9,498 nt of DNA from assembly GCA_947485425.1 (NCBI GenBank), contig CANKSK010000024.1, forward strand, positions 1-9,498. The letters are read 5' to 3'. A program made the position numbers and the translations under genes. This document shows, one piece after another, positions 1 to 6,298 of this stretch; the stretch's first letter is position 1, and each line of letters opens with the position of its first letter. The notes below the pieces were generated by a model. The model was not told the origin of the DNA. It made no database searches and saw only the letters and a list, made by a program, of their open reading frames with translations. Source of the stretch: Bacteroidota bacterium. Its GTDB lineage: Bacteria > Bacteroidota > Bacteroidia > AKYH767-A > CANKSK01.

Positions 1-1305
1 AAACAGCTCACCCGGATTTATGGCATTACCTTCCCAAAGCAAAAAGACCTTACCGAATATTTGACGCTTCTTGAAGAGGCAAAAAAAAGAGACCATCGCA
101 AATTGGGTAAAGAGCTTGAACTCTTCACCTTCTCTGAAAAAGTAGGCATGGGCCTACCCCTATGGCTACCCAAAGGAGCTGCCTTGAGAGAGCGCCTTGA
201 AAATTTTCTTAAAAAAGCACAGTTGGCAGCTGGATACCAGCCCGTGATCACCCCGCACATCGGCCACAAGCAACTCTATGTTACTTCCGGCCACTATGAA
301 AAATATGGTGCCGATGCCTTTCAGCCCATCAAAACGCCTCAGGAAGGAGAAGAGTTTTTCCTGAAACCCATGAACTGCCCGCATCATTGCGAAATTTATA
401 AGAGCAAACCGCATTCCTATAAAGACTTACCGGTTCGTTTGGCCGAATTTGGCACGGTTTATCGTTACGAGCAAAGTGGAGAATTGCATGGATTAACCCG
501 TGTAAGAGGGTTTACACAAGATGACGCACATCTTTTCTGCAGGCCCGATCAGGTAAAGGAAGAATTTATCAAAGTAATTGATTTGGTACTTTATGTTTTT
601 CAATCCCTTGATTTTAAAGACTATACAGCACAAATATCCCTCAGAGACCCTGAAAACAAGCAGAAATATATCGGCAGCGATGAAAATTGGGAAAGAGCGG
701 AAAGAGAGATTATTGAAGCGGCAGCAGAAAAAAACCTCAAAACAAGCGTTGTGGAAGGGGAAGCAGCTTTTTATGGTCCAAAACTCGATTTCATGGTAAA
801 AGACGCCCTAGGGCGTTCCTGGCAATTGGGAACCATACAGGTCGATTATAATTTGCCGGAGCGGTTCGAACTCGAGTATACCGGCAGCGACAACCAAAAA
901 CACCGTCCAGTGATGATTCATCGGGCACCCTTTGGGTCTTTGGAAAGATTTATTGCCCTACTCATTGAACATTGTGCAGGAAATTTCCCGCTGTGGCTGG
1001 CCCCCGATCAGTTTATCATCCTGCCCATTAGCGAAAAATACAATGATTATGCAAAAAAAGTTTTGAAATTGCTGAATAATTACGATCTTCGCGGGCTTAT
1101 TGATGAGAGGGATGAGAAAATCGGCAGAAAAATTAGAGATGCCGAAGTCAAAAAAATCCCCTTTATGCTGATTGTCGGAGAAAAAGAAATGGAAACAGAA
1201 AGCCTTTCGGTCCGCCTTCACGGAAAAGGAGATTTAGGAAGTTATTCCTTTTCAGCATTTAGCGAATTGGTTCACGATGAGATAAAGAAAAACATACATA
1301 ATTAA
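1..1305 (+). CDS. thrS: threonyl-tRNA synthetase, C-terminal 434 residues (5' end outside window)
   Basis: Class II aminoacyl-tRNA synthetase that charges tRNA-Thr with threonine in the cytoplasm. The reading frame is open from base 1, so the gene enters from the left and only its catalytic and anticodon-binding parts are visible. Seen in order: the motif 1 region ([18 protein letters not shown], about 148-201); the zinc-site segment [11 protein letters not shown], whose first Cys (376-378) matches the known metal ligand; motif 2 with [17 protein letters not shown] (about 481-531), whose last His matches the second ligand; motif 3 with [13 protein letters not shown] (about 913-951), whose His matches the third; then the HGTP-type anticodon-binding domain from FPLWLAPDQ to the stop, including VGEKEME. 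The missing part should be the TGS and editing domains. It is followed after 39 bp by infC, the standard thrS-infC-rpmI-rplT order. The TTG at 61 is internal and is not the start. Confidence 0.97.
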   Translation, partial: KQLTRIYGITFPKQKDLTEYLTLLEEAKKRDHRKLGKELELFTFSEKVGMGLPLWLPKGAALRERLENFLKKAQLAAGYQPVITPHIGHKQLYVTSGHYEKYGADAFQPIKTPQEGEEFFLKPMNCPHHCEIYKSKPHSYKDLPVRLAEFGTVYRYEQSGELHGLTRVRGFTQDDAHLFCRPDQVKEEFIKVIDLVLYVFQSLDFKDYTAQISLRDPENKQKYIGSDENWERAEREIIEAAAEKNLKTSVVEGEAAFYGPKLDFMVKDALGRSWQLGTIQVDYNLPERFELEYTGSDNQKHRPVMIHRAPFGSLERFIALLIEHCAGNFPLWLAPDQFIILPISEKYNDYAKKVLKLLNNYDLRGLIDERDEKIGRKIRDAEVKKIPFMLIVGEKEMETESLSVRLHGKGDLGSYSFSAFSELVHDEIKKNIHN

Positions 1306-1330
1306 TATATTTAATCACAACTAAAATACG

Positions 1331-1336
1331 AGGAGG
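1331..1336 (+). promoter_or_regulatory. strong Shine-Dalgarno of infC (AGGAGG)
   Basis: A perfect AGGAGG ends 8 nt before an in-frame ATA at 1345. It decides the infC start, because no ATG, GTG or TTG exists in that frame between the upstream stop (1312-1314) and the heart of the IF3 N-domain. None of the other complete genes in the window has a comparable Shine-Dalgarno, as expected for Bacteroidota, where such sequences are rare. Confidence 0.8.
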
Positions 1337-1344
1337 ATAAGCAC

Positions 1345-1962
1345 ATAGCAACTTTTAACAACAAACCTTCATACCCGAAAACAACCAAGCCGGGACCGCC
1401 CAAAAAGGCGCCAAATCGGGGTCCGAGGGTTCCTTTCAAAAAGAAAGAGGACGAACATCGGATTAATGATAAGATCAAGGCACCTTTAATTCGTCTTACG
1501 GGCGAAAATATCGAATCCAGGGTATGCTCTGTAGAAGAAGGATTGGCATTGGCATTGCAAATGGAATTGGATTTGGTAGAGATTGCGCCTACCGCCGAGC
1601 CACCTGTTTGTAAAATTGTTGACTATCAAAAATTCTTATACGAAAAGAAGAAAAAAGAAAAAGAAATAAAGGCTAAAACCGCCAAAGCGGTCTTGAAAGA
1701 GATTCGTTTTGGACCCCATACCGATGAACATGACTTTAACTTCAAAGTGAAGCATGCCATGAAATTCTTGGAAGATGGAGCAAAAGTGAAAGCCTATGTG
1801 CATTTTAAAGGCCGATCGATTGCCTACAAAGAACAAGGAGAAATCATCCTTTTGAAATTCGCACAAGAACTACAAGATTATGGAAGGGTGGAATTGCTTC
1901 CCAAACTAGAAGGAAACAGAATGTTTCTGCACCTTGCCCCTCTACCAAAAAAGAAAAAATAG
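1345..1962 (+). CDS. infC: translation initiation factor IF-3, probable AUA start
   Basis: IF3 binds the 30S subunit, prevents premature 50S joining and checks the start codon-initiator tRNA pairing. The frame from ATA 1345 gives 205 residues. Residues 1-38 form a Lys/Pro-rich extension. The IF3 N-domain starts at HRINDKIKAPLIRLTGEN (39-55) and runs through DLVEIAPTAEPPVCKI (76-91). A Lys/Glu-rich linker follows (about 97-112). The C-domain has KEIRFGPHTDEHDFNFK (118-134) and VHFKGR (152-157), and the protein ends in PKKKK. The first ATG in frame is at 1543, which would delete the N-domain, so it is not the start. ATA 1345 sits 8 nt after AGGAGG and gives a full-length product. A start codon other than AUG/GUG/UUG is the known basis of IF3 autoregulation in E. 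coli (AUU there); that the same logic applies here is inference. The next gene, rpmI, starts 20 bp downstream. Confidence 0.93.
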   Translation: MATFNNKPSYPKTTKPGPPKKAPNRGPRVPFKKKEDEHRINDKIKAPLIRLTGENIESRVCSVEEGLALALQMELDLVEIAPTAEPPVCKIVDYQKFLYEKKKKEKEIKAKTAKAVLKEIRFGPHTDEHDFNFKVKHAMKFLEDGAKVKAYVHFKGRSIAYKEQGEIILLKFAQELQDYGRVELLPKLEGNRMFLHLAPLPKKKK

Positions 1963-1982
1963 ACCCTTAATAAAATAGAACA

Positions 1983-2183
1983 ATGCCAAAAATGAAAACA
2001 AATTCCAGTGCAAAGAAGCGTTTTTCTTTCACCGGAAGTGGAAAAATTAAAAGAAAGCATGCTTTTAAAAACCACATCTTGACCAAAAAGTCTACCAAAA
2101 GAAAGAGAAATCTTACCGGAACGACTGTAGTGGATGTAACAGATGTAGGCCGCATTAAACGCATGCTTTGCGTAGGAAAATAA
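1983..2183 (+). CDS. rpmI: 50S ribosomal protein L35 (bL35)
   Basis: A 66-residue, strongly basic protein of the large ribosomal subunit. It begins [20 protein letters not shown], the usual L35 N-terminus, and continues with KIKRKHAF and the [12 protein letters not shown] segment common to the family; the length is normal. It lies between infC (20 bp upstream) and rplT (84 bp downstream), its conserved position. No Shine-Dalgarno precedes the ATG; the leader is A-rich. It is very probably cotranscribed with infC and rplT. Confidence 0.97.
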   Translation: MPKMKTNSSAKKRFSFTGSGKIKRKHAFKNHILTKKSTKRKRNLTGTTVVDVTDVGRIKRMLCVGK

Positions 2184-2205
2184 TTAGGTAACTGAATTTA
2201 AACCA

Positions 2206-2251
2206 GGCCATCAGCATATAAGTTTGCGTGTAAAAACGCAACGCTGCCGCC
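2206..2251 (+). promoter_or_regulatory. candidate structured leader RNA upstream of rplT
   Basis: The 84-bp gap between rpmI and rplT can fold into a nested stem. The top is a perfect 6-bp helix TTGCGT (2224-2229) / ACGCAA (2236-2241) with a 6-nt loop. Below it, CAGC (2212-2215) pairs with GCTG (2243-2246), and GGC (2206-2208) can pair with GCC (2249-2251). It ends 16 nt before the rplT ATG and has no T-tract, so it is not a terminator. L20 autoregulation through leader structures is established in E. coli and in Firmicutes; a similar role here is inferred from position and fold only. Confidence 0.4.
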
Positions 2252-2267
2252 AAAAAACAATTAAAAA

Positions 2268-2612
2268 ATGCCAAGGTCCGTAAACTCCGTAGCTTCCAGG
2301 AGAAGAAGAAAGAAGCTGTTAGAAAAATCTAAAGGATACTGGGGTTCCAGGGGTAACGTCTTAACCGTTGCCAAGCATGCCATCGACAAAGGTCTGGGCT
2401 ATGCTTATCGTGATAGAAAAACCAAAAAACGTCATTTCAGGTCGCTGTGGATTCAAAGAATCAACGCTGCTGCCAGAGAAAGCGGAATGTCCTATTCCGA
2501 ACTGATGGGTAAAATCAACAAAAGCGAAGTGGGCTTGAACCGCAAGGTATTAGCCGATTTAGCGATGAACAACCCTGAAGCCTTCAAGGCAGTATTAAGC
2601 GCTATCCAATAA
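2268..2612 (+). CDS. rplT: 50S ribosomal protein L20 (bL20)
   Basis: A 114-residue basic protein that binds 23S rRNA and is needed early in 50S assembly; in several bacteria it also represses its own operon. The family pattern is complete: [20 protein letters not shown] at the N-terminus, then KGYWGSRGN, the [20 protein letters not shown] block (about residues 46-65), and the globular C-domain with [11 protein letters not shown] and NRKVLADLA. The length is typical. It is the last gene of the thrS-infC-rpmI-rplT unit, and an intrinsic terminator begins 21 bp after the stop. The ATG is preceded by an A-rich stretch and no Shine-Dalgarno. Confidence 0.98.
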   Translation: MPRSVNSVASRRRRKKLLEKSKGYWGSRGNVLTVAKHAIDKGLGYAYRDRKTKKRHFRSLWIQRINAAARESGMSYSELMGKINKSEVGLNRKVLADLAMNNPEAFKAVLSAIQ

Positions 2613-2633
2613 TTACATAGCTCAACATACATG

Positions 2634-2663
2634 AAAAGGGGGAATAATATTCCCCCTTTTTTT
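2634..2663 (+). terminator. intrinsic terminator of the thrS-infC-rpmI-rplT operon
   Basis: A 12-bp perfect stem, AAAAGGGGGAAT (2634-2645) with ATTCCCCCTTTT (2649-2660), closes a 3-nt loop and is followed by more T (2661-2663), giving a seven-T run from 2657. The A-tract on the left arm means it could also work in the opposite direction. Confidence 0.92.
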
Positions 2664-2760
2664 ATCCCTTTTATTTAAGCCCAGCTGCTCTTTTTTGAAA
2701 ATAGAATATTTTTAAAATGTTTTATTTATTGCAAAATATTTTTAATTTGCACCCTTTATG

Positions 2761-2787
2761 TACAATGTGTAAAAAATACACCATGTA
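2761..2787. promoter_or_regulatory. candidate operator (interrupted dyad) upstream of the Nudix/winged-helix gene
   Basis: The 27-bp dyad TACA-N2-GTGTA-N5-TACAC-N2-TGTA has nine of eleven positions matched on each side of the central A5, and its centre (2774) is 54 bp before the ATG. A near-consensus Bacteroidota -7 element, TATATTTC (consensus TAnnTTTG), begins at 2786 and overlaps its right end. A bound repressor would therefore cover the promoter, although I see no clear -33 TTG at the right distance. The downstream gene carries an NrtR-type DNA-binding domain, so autoregulation is a reasonable inference. The palindrome is seen; the binding protein is not known. Confidence 0.45.
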
Positions 2788-2827
2788 TATTTCTCATTTG
2801 AAAACATGAATTTTAAACCTATTAATC

Positions 2828-3520
2828 ATGGCAAAGAAAAAACAATCCGGTGAATTTCAGCAAATGGCTGTTGCCACAGATGGTGTCATATTGACATATG
2901 ATGAAAAACAAATTAAGGTACTCTTAATTAAAAGACGCAACGCACCATTTAAAGGTGAATGGGCTTTGCCCGGAGGCTTTGTTGGCAACAAAGAAACTGC
3001 GGAGGAATGTGCTCAAAGAGAAATCTGTGAGGAAACAGGACTTAAAAAACTTACCCTTGAACAACTATGCACCATCAGCGACCCCAAGAGAGATCCAAGA
3101 GGTCGTGTATTATCAATCGTGTTTATGGGTTTTTTCAGATCGGGAAAAACAGGACCGGTTGCTGGTGACGATGCTACTGAAGTAGAGTGGTTTTCAATTC
3201 ACAAACTTCCTAAAATGGCCTTCGATCATTCCAAAATAATTAAAACAGGTATCAAGGGACTTAAAAACTTGTTAAACATAGAAGGCGCAGCATTTGAACT
3301 ACTTGCTGAAAAATTCACCTTTTCTCAACTGCAAACCATCTATGAAGAAGTCCTAGGTGCTGAACTTGACAAAAGAAATTTCAGAAGAAGGTTTATGAAT
3401 TCAGGAATAATCATGCCCTTAAATGAAGTAGAGAAAAATGTGCCTTATAAGCCAGGAAGGTATTATAAGCTAGACCGCAGAATGCTAAAGTCTGAACCCG
3501 GACTGATGCCGATATTTTAA
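2828..3520 (+). CDS. Nudix hydrolase with C-terminal NrtR-type winged helix (possible transcription regulator)
   Basis: A 230-residue protein with two modules. Residues 12-150 form a Nudix fold. The Nudix box at 50-72 matches the consensus GX5EX7REUXEEXGU at every fixed position (G50, E56, R64, E65, E68, E69, G71), so the metal-binding catalytic residues are intact. SDPKRDPRGR (84-93) resembles ADP-ribose-type Nudix and NrtR proteins. Residues about 160-220 form the winged helix found in NrtR-family regulators, with FTFSQLQTIYEEVLG (163-177) and DKRNFRRRF (181-189). Known relatives either sense ADP-ribose and control NAD genes or, in Bacteroides, control sugar genes; many regulators have a degraded Nudix box. 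This protein could therefore be an active hydrolase, a regulator, or both. It stands alone between two terminator-like hairpins, with no NAD or sugar gene adjacent, so its ligand and targets cannot be inferred from context. The start ATG gives MAKKKQSGEF and lacks a Shine-Dalgarno. Confidence 0.88.
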   Translation: MAKKKQSGEFQQMAVATDGVILTYDEKQIKVLLIKRRNAPFKGEWALPGGFVGNKETAEECAQREICEETGLKKLTLEQLCTISDPKRDPRGRVLSIVFMGFFRSGKTGPVAGDDATEVEWFSIHKLPKMAFDHSKIIKTGIKGLKNLLNIEGAAFELLAEKFTFSQLQTIYEEVLGAELDKRNFRRRFMNSGIIMPLNEVEKNVPYKPGRYYKLDRRMLKSEPGLMPIF

Positions 3521-3534
3521 GGATATACATTGGG

Positions 3535-3567
3535 GGAGAGAGCAATGCACATGAAAGCGCTCTCTCC
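3535..3567 (+). terminator. hairpin after the Nudix gene, possible terminator without a T-tract
   Basis: A perfect 9-bp stem, GGAGAGAGC (3535-3543) with GCTCTCTCC (3559-3567), closes a 15-nt loop and starts 14 bp after the Nudix stop. The sequence after it (GAAAATGTTTACC) has no run of T, so classical termination is doubtful. It could instead protect the mRNA 3' end or act with a factor. The rest of the gap to dgt (3568-3773) is A+T-rich with no further clear signal. Confidence 0.4.
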
Positions 3568-3773
3568 GAAAATGTTTACCGCAATATTTTAAAAATTCCA
3601 ATTCTTCTTTCATTGAAAAAATACACTTTCAAAACACAAAGAAGATAAAAGGTTATGGATAATACTCCTGAATTTAATTCTCCATACAAGAGCCTAGACG
3701 TATTTTCTTACCACATCTCTGCTTCGCAAACCTTAACAGCCTAAACTTATAATTGCCAAACATACCTATAGAT

Positions 3774-5141
3774 ATGATGCAGTGGGAAAAGTTACTTACT
3801 AGAAAAAGAATTGGCGATCCCTCCGATTTTCAAAATGAAACAGGCCCCCTAAGAAGTGATTTCGAAAGAGACTTTGACAGGGTGGTATTTTCTTCTGCTT
3901 TCAGGCGATTGCAAGACAAAACACAGGTGATCCCTTTACCCAAAAACGACTTTGTACATAGCAGGCTAACCCATAGCTTGGAAGTTTCATGCGTGGGAAG
4001 ATCATTGGGAAAGATGTGCGGTCAGGCGATCATTGAAAAACATCCGGAGCTACAGCATACGCTAGGCTTTGCGGCTTCAGATTTTGGTGCTATCGTTGCG
4101 GCAGCATGCCTTGCTCACGACATCGGCAATCCGCCCTTCGGCCATTCAGGAGAAAAAGCCATTGGAGAATATTTTGAATTTGGTGAGGGAATGCGTTTTC
4201 AGGAAATGATCCATGATGACAAAAAATGGAATGACTTGATTCGATTTGAAGGCAATGCCAACGGCTTTAAAACATTGACAAATACCAATACCGGATTGAT
4301 TGGTGGATCGCGCCTTACCTATGCCACCCTAGGTGCTTTTACCAAATACCCCAAGGAATCCCTTCCCCTATTCAACGACAAAAGGGTACATGAAAAAAAA
4401 TTCGGCTTTTTTCAATCCGAGAAAGAAATCTTTCATGCCATGGCCATTGAATTAGGGCTTACCGACTTCAGAAACAACCAGCACTTGAATTGGTCAAGAC
4501 ATCCCCTGGCTTTTTTGGTAGAAGCCGCTGATGATATTTGTTATTCTATTATTGATTTTGAAGATGGACTCATCCTCCGGTTAATACCTGTTGATTATGC
4601 AGAAAAACTCCTGCTGCCCCTGATAGGCGAGGACTTCGAAAAATGGAGATATGATCAAATAACAGATTTTAGTGAAAGACTGGGATACCTGCGAGCCAAA
4701 ACCATCAATAAAATTATACAGGACTGCTTTCATGTGTTCATGCAAAATGAAGAGTCTATTCTGCAAGGCACCTTCAATGAATCGCTATTGAAAAGAGGAC
4801 AATATTATGCGCAAGTAGAGGAAATCAAGAAAATAACCCTTGAAAATGTATATCGATCACGAAAAGTACTCGAAATTGAGGCCGCAGGATTTGAAGTGTT
4901 GGGCGGGCTTCTCGAATTATTTATTACAGCAACGGAAGACCATTTGTATCAAAAAAAACGTTTCCGTAGTGAGAACATATATGAATTAATACCTGCAAGA
5001 TTCCTGGGCCCTCATAGAAAACCAGATGCGGATGCCTATACCCGAATCTTGAAAATATGTGAATTTGTTGCGGGAATGACGGACTCCTATGCCATATCAA
5101 TCTATAGAAAACTGCGAGGCATTGAACTTCCAAATGATTGA
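3774..5141 (+). CDS. dgt: deoxyguanosinetriphosphate triphosphohydrolase (dGTPase), HD superfamily
   Basis: Hydrolyses dGTP (in some family members also other dNTPs) to the nucleoside and tripolyphosphate, shaping the dNTP pool. The chosen ATG 3774 gives 455 residues beginning MMQWEKLLTRKRIGD; ATG 3777 is an equal alternative. A TTG at 3753 would add seven residues and has no support. The HD metal-site pattern is complete: HSRLTHSLEV (62-71), LAHDIGNPPFGHSGE with the HD pair at 115-116, the substrate-site segment RFEGNANGFKTLT (157-169), and RHPLAFLVEAADDI (242-255) supplying the distal Asp. FRRLQDKTQV (43-52) is also typical. The length fits the 440-460-residue branch rather than the 505-residue E. 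coli enzyme. It appears to be a single gene: 233 bp separate it from the Nudix gene before it (up to ATG 3753) and 95 bp from the thioredoxin gene after it. Confidence 0.94.
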   Translation: MMQWEKLLTRKRIGDPSDFQNETGPLRSDFERDFDRVVFSSAFRRLQDKTQVIPLPKNDFVHSRLTHSLEVSCVGRSLGKMCGQAIIEKHPELQHTLGFAASDFGAIVAAACLAHDIGNPPFGHSGEKAIGEYFEFGEGMRFQEMIHDDKKWNDLIRFEGNANGFKTLTNTNTGLIGGSRLTYATLGAFTKYPKESLPLFNDKRVHEKKFGFFQSEKEIFHAMAIELGLTDFRNNQHLNWSRHPLAFLVEAADDICYSIIDFEDGLILRLIPVDYAEKLLLPLIGEDFEKWRYDQITDFSERLGYLRAKTINKIIQDCFHVFMQNEESILQGTFNESLLKRGQYYAQVEEIKKITLENVYRSRKVLEIEAAGFEVLGGLLELFITATEDHLYQKKRFRSENIYELIPARFLGPHRKPDADAYTRILKICEFVAGMTDSYAISIYRKLRGIELPND

Positions 5142-5236
5142 TACTGCATGTATTGAGATTACTGAATTTCTAAAAACCTTCATTCGCTCAAATTTAAATG
5201 CGATGAAAATAAATTTAACCTAAAAAACCCAGTAGA

Positions 5237-6283
5237 ATGATGAAAAAATTATGGATATTTTCTATTTTATTTTTGTTCTTCATAAAAAATTTTAATGCCC
5301 AAACCGCCAATACCAAAGCATCAGAAGACGGAAGTTTGGTAAATTGGATGAGCTTTAAAGAAGCTTTTGAAAAAAATAAAAAAACACCTAAACCTTTCCT
5401 GATAGACATCTATACAGACTGGTGCGGATGGTGTAAGCATATGATGAAAACCACTTATGCTGTTCCCGAACTCGCAAGTTATATCAATGCCAATTTTTAT
5501 GCGGTGAAATTCGATGCGGAAACACATGATACCATTGAATATTTGGGAGAAAAGTTTATCAACCAAAGCAGTGAAAAAAAATCTACTCATCAGTTGGCAT
5601 ATAAATTATTGGGTAATAACATTTCCTATCCATCTACCATTTTCATGAATAACAATTTTCAATACTCCCTACTATCCGCAGGATATATGGAAGTAAACAA
5701 GATAGAACCCTTGCTTGTTTTTACCTTGGAAAATGTTTTCAGAACGACACAATATGAAAAGTTCAAAGAAAATTATGAGCTTGCCTTTGTTGACACCAAC
5801 AAAAAAGTTTTATCCAACAATTTAAAGGTTTATAGCATGAGTCAGGCGCTGGAGCTCTGTAAAAAGGAACCACGAAAAATTCTTGTGGACATTTATACCA
5901 ACTGGTGTAACTCCTGCAGAATAATGAACAGAACAACATATAGAGATACTGCTGTTGCTGCTTACCTAAACAAAAACTATTATTTTGTAGATTTTAATGC
6001 TGAAAATAAAGATGTCATTCAATACGAAGGCCAAACCTTCACTCAGGACCCATCAAAAAGCCCATTTCATCCATTTGCCTCATATGTGTTAAAAGGACGC
6101 TTTATACTGCCTTCCCAGGTCATTATCAATGAAGATCAAAAGGTAGCCGATTCCATCCCCTTTTATCTGAGCCCTGAAACCCTCTATCCTATTTTAAAAT
6201 TCTATGGAGAAGATATTTACAAAACCACTCCATGGGCTGACTATTACAAAAAATATTCAGAGAAGAATAATCAGAAAAAATAA
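5237..6283 (+). CDS. secreted protein with two tandem thioredoxin-fold domains (CGWC and CNSC)
   Basis: A 348-residue protein with an N-terminal signal peptide (MMKKLWIFSILFLFFIKN, probable cleavage near FNAQ, residues 19-22), so it should act in the periplasm or be lipid-free and exported. Two homologous thioredoxin-like domains follow. Domain 1 (about 37-165) has IDIYTDWCGWCKHM with C63/C66 and a cis-Pro site YPSTIF at P132. Domain 2 (about 198-325) has VDIYTNWCNSCRIM with C224/C227 and LPSQVI at P292. The two copies align along their length, for example FDAETHDTIEYLGEKF against FNAENKDVIQYEGQTF. Single-domain proteins of this type are common in Bacteroidota and are assumed to be thiol-disulfide reductases; the substrate is unknown. 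The different active-site pairs suggest different redox potentials. A weak -7-like TAAATTTA at 5210-5217 precedes the gene. Its stop is 2 bp from the stop of the convergent bioA. Confidence 0.88.
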   Translation: MMKKLWIFSILFLFFIKNFNAQTANTKASEDGSLVNWMSFKEAFEKNKKTPKPFLIDIYTDWCGWCKHMMKTTYAVPELASYINANFYAVKFDAETHDTIEYLGEKFINQSSEKKSTHQLAYKLLGNNISYPSTIFMNNNFQYSLLSAGYMEVNKIEPLLVFTLENVFRTTQYEKFKENYELAFVDTNKKVLSNNLKVYSMSQALELCKKEPRKILVDIYTNWCNSCRIMNRTTYRDTAVAAYLNKNYYFVDFNAENKDVIQYEGQTFTQDPSKSPFHPFASYVLKGRFILPSQVIINEDQKVADSIPFYLSPETLYPILKFYGEDIYKTTPWADYYKKYSEKNNQKK

Positions 6284-6298
6284 AATTAAATATTTTTT
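6275..6298. terminator. possible bidirectional A/T-only terminator between converging genes
   Basis: AAAAAATA (6275-6282) pairs with TATTTTTT (6291-6298) around an 8-nt loop, and an eight-T run ends the right arm. The element overlaps the 3' ends of both the thioredoxin gene and bioA, and no other terminator exists in the 2-bp gap. The stem contains no G or C, so it is weak; the call rests mainly on position and symmetry. Confidence 0.3.

Noticed and set aside
61..1305. thrS starting at TTG 61
   Set aside because: The frame is open to base 1 and the upstream residues ([14 protein letters not shown]) continue ThrRS homology, so TTG is an internal Leu codon.
1543..1962. infC starting at the first in-frame ATG (139 residues)
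   Set aside because: It would remove most of the IF3 N-domain, which is clearly encoded upstream in the same open frame from ATA 1345.
3753..3773. TTG start adding seven residues to dgt
   Set aside because: ATG 3774 gives the N-terminus expected for this dGTPase branch (MxxWEKLL), and the upstream residues look like leader sequence.
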